Below, piece by piece: positions 1 to 8,473 of a stretch of 30,029 nucleotides of DNA. The notes beneath the pieces were generated by a model. That model was not told the DNA's origin, did no database searches, and saw only the letters and a list, made by a program, of their open reading frames with translations. Positions within the stretch are counted from its first letter, which is position 1. Each line of letters begins with the position of its first letter. This DNA is from an uncultured Aquimonas sp. (GTDB lineage: Bacteria > Pseudomonadota > Gammaproteobacteria > Xanthomonadales > Xanthomonadaceae). The stretch covers positions 1 to 30,029 of the forward strand of contig CAMLOR010000015.1 in the NCBI GenBank assembly GCA_946481615.1, in the 5' to 3' direction. The position numbers and the translations under genes were made by a program.

Positions 1-533
1 TTGATGTCGTCGTCGGTGCTGCCCAGCTCGAGATTGTCGAGGCCTTCCTCGTCCTGGTCGGCATTGAAGGCCTCGACCTGGTTCTGGGCGCTGTCGATGC
101 CGCGGCGCAGCTGGTCCTCGTCGACCAGGATCGGCTCGACCGTCAGGTTGGCCTGGAACTTGATCTCGTCCAGGGCACGCGTGTTGGTGGGGTCGGCGAT
201 GCCGACGTAAAGGCGATTGCCGCGCTTGAACAGCGGCAGCGCGCTGTGGGCGTTGATCAGCTTCTCGTCGACCAGCTTGATCGGCGCCTGCGCCAGATCG
301 AGCCCGGTGATGTCCATGATCGGCACGCCGAACTCGATGGAGTTGGCGGCCGCGACCTGGGCCGGTGTCGCCATCTTCTTGTCGAGCAGCCAGGCGTGGA
401 CCGATTTCTTTTCCTTGCCGGCCTCGTCGAGCGCGCGGCGGGCGTCGGGTTCGGACAGATGGCCGTCCAGCACCAGCCGGCGGGCGATGCCGGTGATGCC
501 GATCAGATTGGCCGCGGCGGCGGGAGCATTCAC
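1..533 (-). CDS. pilB: Type IV pilus assembly ATPase PilB, N-terminal part (runs off the window)
   Basis: The reverse strand from 533 reads 177 residues starting MNAPAAAANLIGITGIARRL and leaves the window without a stop. PilB is the cytoplasmic hexameric ATPase that powers pilus extension. The visible part is the N-terminal MshEN/T2SSE_N domain: residues about 5-60 are a helical segment with the ITGIARRLVLDG motif, and residues about 70-150 include LPLFKRGNRLYVGIADPTN and VEPILVDEDQLRRG, which are strongly PilB-like. The Walker A and B motifs lie outside. The start is GTG, chosen because AGGGGAA lies 7 bases upstream and because the protein start matches the family. It is divergent from the glycosyltransferase at 654 with 120 bases between. 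No sigma-54 promoter was found in that gap. The 15-kb glycan island separates it from pilA. Confidence 0.93.
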   Translation of the reverse strand, partial: MNAPAAAANLIGITGIARRLVLDGHLSEPDARRALDEAGKEKKSVHAWLLDKKMATPAQVAAANSIEFGVPIMDITGLDLAQAPIKLVDEKLINAHSALPLFKRGNRLYVGIADPTNTRALDEIKFQANLTVEPILVDEDQLRRGIDSAQNQVEAFNADQDEEGLDNLELGSTDDDI

Positions 534-653
534 GACGATCTTCCCCTGACTCCCCTTTGAGTCTCAAGAACTTTACTCCAATCTCCTCCAGTGGTGCATC
601 AAGGCGTGACACGGATCGTGACGGTTGTCCCGGGCCCGCCGTATGCTTCCCGC

Positions 654-1571
654 ATGACCTCGCCCACCCCCCTCGCCGACCCGGCCGTTGCGCCTGCGCC
701 GGCCGCCGCGCGCGGCACGGCCCTGAGCATCGTGTTGCCTGCCAAGAACGAGGCCGAGGGGCTGCGCCGGGTGCTGCCACGCCTGCGCGAACTCTGGCCG
801 CAGGCCGAAGTGCTCGTGATGGACGACGGTTCCACCGACGACACGGCGGCCGTGGCCGCCGCGCATGGCGCCCGCGTCTTGTCTTCTCCTTACTCGATGG
901 GCAACGGCGCGACGATCAAGCGCGGTGCGCGTGCCGCCGGAGGCGAGGTGCTGGTCTTCATGGATGCGGACGGGCAACACGACCCGGTCCACATCGCCGC
1001 CCTGCTCGAGCGCCTCGAGGCCGGCTACGACATGGCGGTGGCGGCGCGCGCGCGCAGCGGCCAGGCCAGCGCCGGACGCAGTGCCGCCAATCGCTTCTAC
1101 AACCGGCTGGCCTCGTGGATGACCGGCCACGCCGTGCTCGATCTCACCTCCGGCTTCCGCGCCGTGCGCGCCGCGCGCTTCCGCGAATTCCTCCACCTGC
1201 TGCCGAACGGCTTTTCCTATCCGACCACCATCACCATGGCGTTCTTCCGCAGCGCCTTCCCGGTGGCCTATGTGCCGGTCGAAGTGCACGCCCGGGTCGG
1301 CCATGGCTCGCACATCCGCCCGTTCAAGGACGGTGTGCGTTTCCTGCTCATCATCTTCAAGATCGCCACCCTGTACTCGCCGCTCAAGCTGTTCGTGCCG
1401 GCCGGCGCCGGGTTCGGCCTGCTCGGCCTGAGCTACTACGCCTGGACCTTCGCCACCGCCGGCCGCTTCACCAACATGAGCGCGCTGCTGCTCAGCGCCG
1501 CGGTGATCGTGTTCCTCGTGGGCCTGGTTTCGGAGCAGATCACGAGCCTGACCTACCGGCGCGATGGCTGA
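654..1571 (+). CDS. Family 2 glycosyltransferase, polyprenyl-phosphate sugar synthase type, with C-terminal membrane anchor
   Basis: This is a 305-residue GT-A enzyme of the DPM1/polyprenyl-phosphate glycosyltransferase type. The domain opens with LSIVLPAKNEAEGL (24-37), then MDDGSTDD (56-63) and the metal-binding DADGQHD (104-110). Two hydrophobic segments close the protein, at about 245-268 and 276-295, as in enzymes that load a sugar onto undecaprenyl phosphate at the inner membrane. I infer that it may supply the lipid-linked donor for the two GT-C proteins at 12664-16247. It is first in a plus-strand group of four glycosyltransferases. An in-frame GTG at 591 would add 21 residues, but it lacks a Shine-Dalgarno sequence and the added residues do not look like part of the fold, so ATG 654 is preferred. 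Sugar specificity cannot be read from the sequence. Confidence 0.85.
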   Translation: MTSPTPLADPAVAPAPAAARGTALSIVLPAKNEAEGLRRVLPRLRELWPQAEVLVMDDGSTDDTAAVAAAHGARVLSSPYSMGNGATIKRGARAAGGEVLVFMDADGQHDPVHIAALLERLEAGYDMAVAARARSGQASAGRSAANRFYNRLASWMTGHAVLDLTSGFRAVRAARFREFLHLLPNGFSYPTTITMAFFRSAFPVAYVPVEVHARVGHGSHIRPFKDGVRFLLIIFKIATLYSPLKLFVPAGAGFGLLGLSYYAWTFATAGRFTNMSALLLSAAVIVFLVGLVSEQITSLTYRRDG

Positions 1572-1607
1572 GCGCGGCCGATTCACCGCGCCCGGGCGCC
1601 ATGCGCC

Positions 1608-2801
1608 ATGACGCGCGTCGTGGTGGTGGCCACCACCTATCCGCGATGGCGCGGCGATCCCGAACCGGGATTCGTGCACGAACTGGCGCGCAGGCTGGCC
1701 GCCCGCGGCTTCGAAGTCGCCGTCGTCTGTCCGCACGCCCGCGGCGCCCTGGCGCGCGAATCGATGGACGGCGTCGATGTGGTGCGGTGCCGTTACGCCC
1801 CCGCCCGCTGGGAAACGCTGGTGAACGGCGGCGGCATCCTGGCCAACCTCCGGCGCTCGGGCCTGGGATGGATCCTGCTGCCGGCCCTGTTCCTGGCACT
1901 GGCCGCAGGACTGGTGCGCGCGGCGCGGCGGGCCGACGTCGTGCATGCCCACTGGCTGGTTCCGCAGGGCTGGCTCGCCCTGTGCCTGCAGCGCCTGCGA
2001 TTGCTGCGCGCGCCGGTGGTGGCGACGGCGCACGGCGCCGATCTGTTCGCCCTGCGCGGTGCAGGGTTCGCCCGTCTGCGGCGCTGGGTGGTTCGCCACG
2101 CCGCCGCCATCACGGTGGTGAGCGAGGCGATGCGCGAGCGGCTCGTGCGCGAAACCGGGGGTATCGGTGCGCCGGTGCAGATCCGGCCGATGGGCGTCGA
2201 CCTGCGGCACCGGTTCACGGCCGGCGACGAGCCGCGCTTGCCTGGCCGGCTGCTCTTCGTGGGGCGACTGGTCGAAAAAAAGGGGCTGCGCCACCTGATC
2301 GATGCCTTGCCCGCGATCCGCGCCGCCCACCCCGAGGTTGCGCTCGACATCGCCGGCTTCGGTCCGGAACTCGACGCCCTGCGCGTGCGCGTCCGTGAGC
2401 GTGGACTCGAAGACATCGTGTCTTTCCTCGGTGCCGTGACGCAGGAAGATCTGGTTCCGCTGTACCGTCGCGCGACGCTGTTCGTCGCCCCGTTCGTCGC
2501 CGCCGCCTCGGGCGACCAGGAGGGCCTGGGATTGGTCATGATCGAAGCGCTCGGCTGCGGCTGCCCCATCGTCGCCGGGGCGGTGCCGGCGGCGGCGGAT
2601 GTCCTCGACGCGCTTCCCGCCGGCGCCGTGCCTCCCGGCGAGGTCGAAGCGCTGGCCTGTGAAATCGTCCGGCTGCTCGGCGATCCGGCGCTGCGCGCCG
2701 CCCAGATCGCCGCGGCGCGCCGCGATGTGCTGCCGCGTTTCGACTGGGAGACCGTCGCCGATGGCTACGCCGCCATCCTCGCTGGCGCGGCCGCGCGCTG
2801 A
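1608..2801 (+). CDS. Family 4 glycosyltransferase (GT-B fold)
   Basis: This 397-residue protein has the two Rossmann lobes of a retaining GT4 enzyme. The N-terminal lobe carries FVHELARRLAARGFEVAVV (22-40) and ADVVHAHW (109-116). The C-terminal lobe carries LLFVGRLVEKKGL (215-227, the donor-phosphate-binding R and K) and the EX7E motif E305/E313 in DQEGLGLVMIEALGCGCPIV. Length is typical. It most likely adds one sugar from a nucleotide-sugar donor to a lipid-linked glycan on the cytoplasmic face. It lies 36 bases after the polyprenyl-phosphate-type GT2 and 7 bases before the next glycosyltransferase, so the genes are probably cotranscribed. Donor and acceptor cannot be told from the sequence. 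Confidence 0.88.
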   Translation: MTRVVVVATTYPRWRGDPEPGFVHELARRLAARGFEVAVVCPHARGALARESMDGVDVVRCRYAPARWETLVNGGGILANLRRSGLGWILLPALFLALAAGLVRAARRADVVHAHWLVPQGWLALCLQRLRLLRAPVVATAHGADLFALRGAGFARLRRWVVRHAAAITVVSEAMRERLVRETGGIGAPVQIRPMGVDLRHRFTAGDEPRLPGRLLFVGRLVEKKGLRHLIDALPAIRAAHPEVALDIAGFGPELDALRVRVRERGLEDIVSFLGAVTQEDLVPLYRRATLFVAPFVAAASGDQEGLGLVMIEALGCGCPIVAGAVPAAADVLDALPAGAVPPGEVEALACEIVRLLGDPALRAAQIAAARRDVLPRFDWETVADGYAAILAGAAAR

Positions 2802-2808
2802 GCTGAGC

Positions 2809-3702
2809 ATGCGACTGGCCACGGTCACGGTCACCTACCGGCCCGATCTCGCATTGCTGGCGAGGCAATGGCAGGCGCTGCCGCCCGGCATCGCGAAGAT
2901 CGCGGTCGACAATGCCTCCGGCGCGATCGACGCGCTGCGCGCGCTGGCCGCGAACCACGAGGTCGTATTGCTGGAGAATGCGGCCAACCGCGGCCTGGCG
3001 GCGGCGAACAATCGCGGCATGGAGCGCGCGATCGCATCGGGCTGCACGCACGTGTTGCTGCTCGACCAGGATTCGGTACCCGAGCCCGGCAGCGTCGAGA
3101 CGCTCGTCGCGGCCTACGAGGCGCTCGAGCGCGACGGCCGGCGCCCCGGCCTCGTCGGCCCCGCGCTGCGCGATCCGCAGACCGGGCTCGAACACGGGTT
3201 CCACCTCATGCGCGCGGGACGATGGGCGCGCGCCCATGCAGGCATCGACAGCGCGCCGTTCGCCGTGGCCAGCATCAACGGCAGCGGCAGTCTGTTCGAT
3301 CTGGGACGCGTGTCGGAACTCGGCGGACTCGAAGAATCCTTCTTCATCGACCATGTCGACACCGAATGGTCGTTTCGCGTGGCGCACGCCGGGCTCGCCC
3401 TCTTCGCCGTGCCGGCGGCACGCTTCGAACACCGGATGGGCGATCGCAGCCTGCGCTTCTGGCTGCTGGGCTGGCGTCTGTGGCCGTACCGCAGCCCTGC
3501 GCGGCATCGCACGCTGTTCCGGAACGCCTGCCGGCTGGCGCGGCGCGACTATGTGCCGCTCGTGTGGAAGGTATGGATGGTCGCGAAGTTGGCCGCGACG
3601 CTGATCGTGCACCTGCTTTTCGATCCGTCGCGCTTCCTGCAGGTGCGTGCGATGGCGGGCGGCCTCGCCGACGGCATCCGCGATCGCGGGGAACCGGCAT
3701 GA
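2809..3702 (+). CDS. Family 2 glycosyltransferase, rhamnosyltransferase-like
   Basis: This 297-residue protein resembles the bacterial rhamnosyltransferase group (RfbF/WbbL-like). It starts RLATVTVTYRPDLALL, then IAVDNASG (31-38), ENAANRGLAAANNRGM (56-71) and the metal-binding LLLDQDSVPEPGS (83-95, D86 and D88). The acceptor-side motif ESFFIDHVDTEWSFRV lies at about 176-191. No dTDP-rhamnose synthesis genes are in the window, so rhamnose is a family-level guess. ATG 2809 is chosen: it lies 7 bases after the previous stop and starts exactly at the first beta-strand. The 3' end overlaps the next gene by 4 bases (ATGA at 3699-3702), which implies translational coupling. Confidence 0.85.
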   Translation: MRLATVTVTYRPDLALLARQWQALPPGIAKIAVDNASGAIDALRALAANHEVVLLENAANRGLAAANNRGMERAIASGCTHVLLLDQDSVPEPGSVETLVAAYEALERDGRRPGLVGPALRDPQTGLEHGFHLMRAGRWARAHAGIDSAPFAVASINGSGSLFDLGRVSELGGLEESFFIDHVDTEWSFRVAHAGLALFAVPAARFEHRMGDRSLRFWLLGWRLWPYRSPARHRTLFRNACRLARRDYVPLVWKVWMVAKLAATLIVHLLFDPSRFLQVRAMAGGLADGIRDRGEPA

Positions 3703-4652
3703 CGGCGCCGCGTGTCACGGTCTGCATCACGGCCTATCAACATGCGCCGTACATCGCGCAGTGCATCGGGTCCGTGCTGGCGCAGCAGGTCGAGGGCGGC
3801 GTCGAGATCCTCGTCGGCGACGACGCCTCCCGGGACGGCACGAGCGACTTGGTGGCCGATTTCGCGCGGCGGCATCCCGGTGTCGTGTTCGCGCACCTGC
3901 GCGAGCGCAACGTCGGCCCGGCGGACAACCTGCGCGGATTGGTGGCGGCGGCGCGCGGCGATTTCCTCGCCCATCTCGATGGCGACGACGTGTGGCGGCC
4001 GGAGAAGCTCGCGCGGCAGCTTGCGGTCCTCGCCGCCCGCCCGCGGTGTTCGGCCGTCTTTTCCAATGCGGGGGTCATCGACGTGGAGGGCAAGCGGATG
4101 GGCCGCTTCAACCGCGGCGCCGGCCCGACCGTGGACCCCGCGCAACTGCTCGCCGAGGGGAATTTCCTCAACCACAGTTCGCTCCTCTACCCCCGCCAGA
4201 TGCGCGACGCGGTACTCGGCACGCGCGGTCCGATCCTCGATCTGCATTGGTACCTGCGACTGGGTGCGCTCGGCGAACTGGCCTATCTCGACGAAGAATT
4301 GGTCGACTATCGCTGGCGCACGCCCGGTTCCGCGATCGCGGTCCATGGCCGCGCGATCCAGCAGGGCTACCTGGACGCCTTCCTCGAGGCGCTGGACCTG
4401 GGATTGGATCGGTCCGCGCTGCGGCGCGGCATCGTCACCTGGTGGGGACGACTGCTGTTGTCGTCGATCGCACGGCGCCGGCTCGAGGATCCGCGCTACT
4501 GGTATGCGAGATTGCGTGGCGAACCGCGGTTCGCGCTCGCGCGAACCGACTTCCTGCACGGCATCGTGCGAGCGGTGCCGCGTGCGGCACGCTCGATACG
4601 CGCGCGGCGCGGCGCCGCGGGCGAGGAGCCCGTGCTTTTCCCCGTTGCCTGA
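3699..4652 (+). CDS. Family 2 glycosyltransferase
   Basis: This is a 317-residue GT-A enzyme, fourth and last of the plus-strand glycosyltransferases. Motifs are VTVCITAYQHAPYIAQCIGS (6-25), EILVGDDASRDGTSD (36-50) and the catalytic FLAHLDGDDVWRPEKLA (89-105, D94/D96/D97). The region after about residue 130 is variable, with NHSSLLYPRQMRD and an arginine-rich tail that may sit against the membrane. The ATG overlaps the stop of the preceding gene (ATGA). Its stop lies only 9 bases from the stop of the convergent methyltransferase gene, and no terminator hairpin is visible between them. Sugar specificity is unknown. Confidence 0.85.
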   Translation: MTAPRVTVCITAYQHAPYIAQCIGSVLAQQVEGGVEILVGDDASRDGTSDLVADFARRHPGVVFAHLRERNVGPADNLRGLVAAARGDFLAHLDGDDVWRPEKLARQLAVLAARPRCSAVFSNAGVIDVEGKRMGRFNRGAGPTVDPAQLLAEGNFLNHSSLLYPRQMRDAVLGTRGPILDLHWYLRLGALGELAYLDEELVDYRWRTPGSAIAVHGRAIQQGYLDAFLEALDLGLDRSALRRGIVTWWGRLLLSSIARRRLEDPRYWYARLRGEPRFALARTDFLHGIVRAVPRAARSIRARRGAAGEEPVLFPVA

Positions 4653-4661
4653 GCGTGCGGA

Positions 4662-5444
4662 TCAGGGACGCCGGAAAAGGAAGAAAGGCTCGCGCCGGTT
4701 GACCCCGGAACTCCCCGCATCGACGTCCGGCAGGAGTTGATCGTGGGTGACGACACACGCCTCCAGCCCCGAGGCCGCGAAGCGTTCGAAGATGTCGCGG
4801 CCATACAGACGCACGTGATCTTCCTGTCCGTAGGCTTGCAGGCGCGCATACGGCTCCACGATCCCCGGGTCTTCCCAGGTCCGCAGCAGCACGTTGCTGT
4901 AGGGCGTCTGCAGGATGGCGTGTCCACCGGGCGCCAGTACGCGCACGATTTCCGCCAGCGCGCGCGAGTCGTCCTCGACATGTTCGAGGACGTGATTGGC
5001 CACCAGCAGATCCACGCTTGCGTCGCCGAAGGGCATTCGGGTGATGTCGACGGCGTCGATCTGCGGTGATGCCGGATGAAGATCGCATTTCCTGTAGTCG
5101 GCCGGTTGCCGGGCCGCGAGCAGCGCGACGATCGCGCGTTCGGGAGCGAAATGGACGATGCGCCGCCCGGTCAGGCGCGTCAGCAGGCCCGAGGCGCGCA
5201 GGAACTGGGCAAGGTGCCGTTCCCTGTCGTGCGCGCCGCAGTTGGGGCACTCGAAGTGATCGAGGTCGCTGCCGACGATGTCGAGCGCCCGCCCCAGCGC
5301 GGGCGCCCGCCGCCAGCCGCCCCGGTAAGGCAGATAGCGGGCGAGCCGCCGTTCGCAAAGCGGGCAGCGGCGAACGCGGAACGGCAGCCAGCGCGCGATG
5401 GCGCGCCGGATCATTCTGAGCGGTTTGGAGACGAAGCGTCCCAT
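4662..5444 (-). CDS. Class I SAM-dependent methyltransferase with N-terminal zinc ribbon
   Basis: This 260-residue protein has two parts. Residues 1-75 hold two Cys pairs, CPLC (27-30) and CPNC (66-69), spaced like a treble-clef or zinc-ribbon fold. Residues about 90-250 are a Rossmann methyltransferase with IVHFAPE (96-102, motif I variant), CDLHPASPQIDAVDITRMPF and the signature LLVANHVLEHVEDDSRAL (146-163) followed by VLAPGGHAIL. Close relatives are common in O-antigen and capsule loci and are presumed to methylate sugars or glycan ends, but the substrate is not known. ATG 5444 is supported by GGGAG 9 bases upstream. It follows the flippase stop by 40 bases and is the last gene of the minus-strand glycan series. 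Confidence 0.85.
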   Translation of the reverse strand: MGRFVSKPLRMIRRAIARWLPFRVRRCPLCERRLARYLPYRGGWRRAPALGRALDIVGSDLDHFECPNCGAHDRERHLAQFLRASGLLTRLTGRRIVHFAPERAIVALLAARQPADYRKCDLHPASPQIDAVDITRMPFGDASVDLLVANHVLEHVEDDSRALAEIVRVLAPGGHAILQTPYSNVLLRTWEDPGIVEPYARLQAYGQEDHVRLYGRDIFERFAASGLEACVVTHDQLLPDVDAGSSGVNRREPFFLFRRP

Positions 5445-5484
5445 CGCCGGCTACTCCCTGTTGCGTGCTCGATTGCGGTGGCTG

Positions 5485-7008
5485 TCAATGAGTCGTGTCG
5501 TCGGCGCCGAGCAACGGAGCGCGCAAGGCTGCCGGCGCCGGGGCCCTGGCGGCTTCGCGCAGGCCCGACAGCAGCCTCAACGCCTCGGCCAGCACCTGCA
5601 GACGCAGGACGTGGGCCGTGACCAGGAACATGATCGCGCCACCGAGGACCAGCAACGGCAGCAGGAGAAGCGGTGGCCAGGCGGACGTTCGCGACGCCAG
5701 GTGGACGACGGCGACCATCGGCGCGGCCGCGAGCAGGATGGGCGCGATGTCGCGCAGCTGCGCGAGCAGGCCGTATCGCAGCAACCGGCCGGAATAATGG
5801 GTGTTGATCGCCAGGCCGATCACGCTGAAGAGCGCCAGCGCATAGGCGAGCCCGATGACGCCGTAGCGCGCTCCGAAAAGCAGCATCGCCAGTCCGATGA
5901 GCTTCTTGACGACCTCGATGCGGAGCATGAGCCGGGCGTGCCCCTGCGCGATCAGCACATTGAGATTGATGAGATGCATCGGCCAGAAGACGCCCGCGAT
6001 GCAGAGCACTTCGAGTATCGGTGCGGCGGGACGCCAGCGCGGCCCGTAAAGCGCCTCCAGCGCGGGCAAGGCAAGCGCGGCCAGACCGAGCATCATCGGC
6101 ACGTTGACGAACATCGCGCCCCGGATGGCCGTTGCCGTGAGCGCGCGAAGGCTCGACTCGTCTTCCCGCGCGCGCGCGAGCATGGGCAGCAGCGTGCGCG
6201 TCAGGATGGCACCGAGCAATCCGGTCGGCAATTGCTGCGTCGTGTCGGCCCGATGGTAGTAACCGAGGGCACGTGCGCCGTAGGACTTGCCGATCAGGGC
6301 CGCCGATGCACGCTCGAAGATCGTGTTGATCACGTTGGCGAGCAGGATGAAACCGCCGAAGCCGAACAGGGAGCGCGCCGAAGCACGGCTCCATCGCGGC
6401 AGCGGACGCCAGCGATGCAGCCACCAGAGCATGGCCGTGAAAACCACGGCGAACGTCGCGACCTGCGCGGCCAGCGCCCATACGCCGGCGCCACGCAGCG
6501 CCAGCGCGACGGCCGTCGCCGCGGAAAGCAGGGCCGCCACGGTGCCGGCCTTGAACTGGGTGAGGAAATCCAGCCGCCGCGTCAGCAGGATGACGTGTAT
6601 CGAGCCGAGCGCGTTGGCGATCACGACCACGGCGCCCGCGGCCCCCAGCGGTGAGAGCTGCGGAACCTCGAGAAAGCGTGCGACCCAGGGCAACCCGGAC
6701 CACAGGCCCGCGGCCGCGGCGCTCGCGATCGCGAGTTGGCTCCAGAAGGCCGTCGATTCATCGGTGCGGCTGGGATCGCGGTGCTGGATCAGCGCCGTCG
6801 ACAGACCGCCGTCGACCAGGATGGCGATCGCCGCGAGCAGCGCCTGCAGGAGGACGATGGCGCCGAAGTCTTCCGGTGCCAGCAAGCGCGCCAGTACCAG
6901 GGACGTCAGGAACTGGAGCGCGTGGCGCGACGACAGATCGATCGCGCTCCACGCTACGGGCAGCGCCGAGGCTGGCCGGCGATCGGAGGCGGTGGGCGAG
7001 GGACTCAC
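5485..7008 (-). CDS. Wzx-type lipopolysaccharide/polysaccharide flippase (MATE-like, WzxC group)
   Basis: This is a 507-residue polytopic inner-membrane protein of the polysaccharide transport family. Near the N-terminus are FLTSLVLARLLAPEDFGAIV and then VDGGLSTALIQHRD, and later GKSYGARALGYYHRADTTQQ and AMFVNVPMMLGLAALALPAL, all typical of WzxC/exopolysaccharide exporters. It should move an undecaprenyl-linked glycan to the periplasmic face. The start is GTG 7008, which overlaps the stop of the upstream TylF-type gene as GTGA (7005-7008). An open frame continues to 7221, but that part is arginine-rich and lies inside the neighbour in another frame. Its presence implies that the island's product is finished outside the inner membrane. 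Confidence 0.88.
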   Translation of the reverse strand: MSPSPTASDRRPASALPVAWSAIDLSSRHALQFLTSLVLARLLAPEDFGAIVLLQALLAAIAILVDGGLSTALIQHRDPSRTDESTAFWSQLAIASAAAAGLWSGLPWVARFLEVPQLSPLGAAGAVVVIANALGSIHVILLTRRLDFLTQFKAGTVAALLSAATAVALALRGAGVWALAAQVATFAVVFTAMLWWLHRWRPLPRWSRASARSLFGFGGFILLANVINTIFERASAALIGKSYGARALGYYHRADTTQQLPTGLLGAILTRTLLPMLARAREDESSLRALTATAIRGAMFVNVPMMLGLAALALPALEALYGPRWRPAAPILEVLCIAGVFWPMHLINLNVLIAQGHARLMLRIEVVKKLIGLAMLLFGARYGVIGLAYALALFSVIGLAINTHYSGRLLRYGLLAQLRDIAPILLAAAPMVAVVHLASRTSAWPPLLLLPLLVLGGAIMFLVTAHVLRLQVLAEALRLLSGLREAARAPAPAALRAPLLGADDTTH

Positions 7009-7760
7009 GCGGCGCCGGTTTTCACCAACAGGGCATGCCCGTTGAGGTTGTGAACGAGCAGCGCGTCGGACGGCGCCTTCTCGTTGACCAGGCGCGTCAC
7101 GCCTTCGCAGCCCCAGAAGCCGTAGTCGTCGAACACCACCACGCCGCCGGTCACCACGCGCGGCCAGACGTGCGCCAGGCACGCCTGCGCGGAGCCGTAG
7201 GTGTCGACGTCGATGTGACACAGCCGGATGGCGTCCGGGCAGGCTGCGCCGGTCGCGTCCGGAAATATCCCGCTATGCAGGCGGACGTCTCCGACGCCGT
7301 GGCGAGCGAGCAATTCGGCGACCTGCCCGGCGGAGGCGTCGGCATGCTCGCCTCCGACGTACAGCGTGTCCTTGCCCGGCACGCTTCCGACCACGCCTTC
7401 GAAGGTGTCGAACAGATGCAGCGGCGTGCCGTCGCCGGCCATGCCCAGCACCAGCGCGGTGCCGCCGCGCCATACGCCGATTTCCATGAGGTCGCCGGGG
7501 AGCCGCGCGGTATTGCGCACCAGCGACCAGAGTTCGTGACAGCGATAGCGATCGACGAGCGTGTTCGGCGCCGCCAGCGCGTGACAGGCGAGGAAGGCTT
7601 CGTCGGCGGCCCACGGCGCGTAGGACGCGTGCGGGATCACCTGCTCGTGAGGAATGTCGGGCGCAAGCTGCGTCGGCTTCGAAGCCCGCAGCAGCTCGAG
7701 CAGTTGGCTGCGTTCCCGCCGAAGGCGCCGGAAGTACTCGGGATCCGCGATTTCTTTCAT
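7005..7760 (-). CDS. TylF/MycF-type sugar O-methyltransferase
   Basis: This 251-residue protein matches the TylF (macrocin O-methyltransferase) family, which methylates sugar hydroxyls with SAM and a metal ion. Visible motifs are DLMEIGVWRGGTALVL (90-105, SAM-binding), LHLFDTFEGVVGSVPGKD (114-131), LCHIDVDTYGSA (180-191) and GGVVVFDDYGFWGCEG (205-220); the aspartates in the last two are the usual metal ligands. In bacterial surface-glycan loci the family is taken to O-methylate a sugar; here the acceptor is unknown. The ATG overlaps the previous stop (ATGA, 7757-7760) and its stop overlaps the flippase GTG, so it lies within a translationally coupled run. Confidence 0.87.
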   Translation of the reverse strand: MKEIADPEYFRRLRRERSQLLELLRASKPTQLAPDIPHEQVIPHASYAPWAADEAFLACHALAAPNTLVDRYRCHELWSLVRNTARLPGDLMEIGVWRGGTALVLGMAGDGTPLHLFDTFEGVVGSVPGKDTLYVGGEHADASAGQVAELLARHGVGDVRLHSGIFPDATGAACPDAIRLCHIDVDTYGSAQACLAHVWPRVVTGGVVVFDDYGFWGCEGVTRLVNEKAPSDALLVHNLNGHALLVKTGAA

Positions 7761-8473
7761 CGCACGTCACCGGGGTTGTGGCCGGCCGGGGCCAGCAGGC
7801 GGTAGACACCCAGCCACGACGCGGTCGTGCCGATGCGCCCGCCGGTCGCGCGCCAGAGCAGGTCGAAGCAGGCGTTGAGGCGCGCGACCGCCGCCCGCGC
7901 CCACGGCGCGCCGACGTAGAAGGTTCGCCATCCGCGCGTGCGGAACGGATCGCGGAAGAAATGGATGTCGACCAGTTCGATCAGGCCGCGCGCACCGCCC
8001 GACAGCGGCGAATCGTGGCGACCGAAGGCGTGCCGCAGGCTCTGCGGCGTGTAGGGCCGCACGTGAGTGAAGTCGTGATAGAAGCGCTCGCCAAGCACCG
8101 GCGTCACCACGACCAGCCGTCCCTCCGGCACGAGCCGCGAACACAGCGACATCATGAGCTGCGCGAGCGCAGGCGGATCCAGGTGTTCGATGAGGTGGCT
8201 GAGGAAAACGACGTCGAAGCGCTCGCCGCGCTGCTCGAACGCTCGCGGTTCGTCGACATCGAAGCCTTCGCCGCACAGCGATGCCACGTAGTCGGGATTG
8301 ATGTCGACGCCGCACACCGACAGCCCGGCGGCCCTGAACACACGCAGGTAGGTGCCTTGCCCGCAACCGTAGTCGAGCACCTTCGCGGGGGCGCCGTCGC
8401 GTCCGCGCCAGCCTGCGGCCATGCGGGCCACGAGGCGGCGCTCGAGCGCCTGGTAGTGCGCGGGCGCCTTCAT
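7757..8473 (-). CDS. Class I SAM-dependent methyltransferase
   Basis: This 238-residue methyltransferase has SAM motif I as KVLDYGCGQGTYLRVF (31-46), the acidic ribose-binding CGVDINPDY (54-62), FLSHLIEHLDPPALAQL at about 104-120 and LVPEGRLVVVTPV. The C-terminal half is aromatic-rich (HDFTHVRPYTPQSLRHAF), a feature of methyltransferases from polysaccharide clusters. The substrate cannot be assigned; a sugar or a glycan terminus is likely from context. ATG 8473 overlaps the stop of the ATP-grasp/HAD gene (ATGA), and its own stop overlaps the TylF-type start. With the two other methyltransferases the island encodes three. Confidence 0.85.
   Translation of the reverse strand: MKAPAHYQALERRLVARMAAGWRGRDGAPAKVLDYGCGQGTYLRVFRAAGLSVCGVDINPDYVASLCGEGFDVDEPRAFEQRGERFDVVFLSHLIEHLDPPALAQLMMSLCSRLVPEGRLVVVTPVLGERFYHDFTHVRPYTPQSLRHAFGRHDSPLSGGARGLIELVDIHFFRDPFRTRGWRTFYVGAPWARAAVARLNACFDLLWRATGGRIGTTASWLGVYRLLAPAGHNPGDVR

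Noticed and set aside
1..549. Two plus-strand open frames (1-210 and 217-549).
   Set aside because: They lie opposite pilB, whose minus-strand reading is clearly homologous; their translations are serine/arginine-rich with no family resemblance.
557..567. Palindrome TTGAGTCTCAA between pilB and the first glycosyltransferase.
   Set aside because: Only 5-base arms with no second copy and no matching regulator site; likely chance.
573..2834. A 753-residue minus-strand open frame opposite the first glycosyltransferases.
   Set aside because: Composition is H/Q/G/R-rich, typical of antisense frames in high-GC DNA, and the plus strand encodes intact GT2 and GT4 proteins.
5398..6654. A 418-residue plus-strand open frame.
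   Set aside because: Antisense shadow of the Wzx-type flippase; no recognisable motif.
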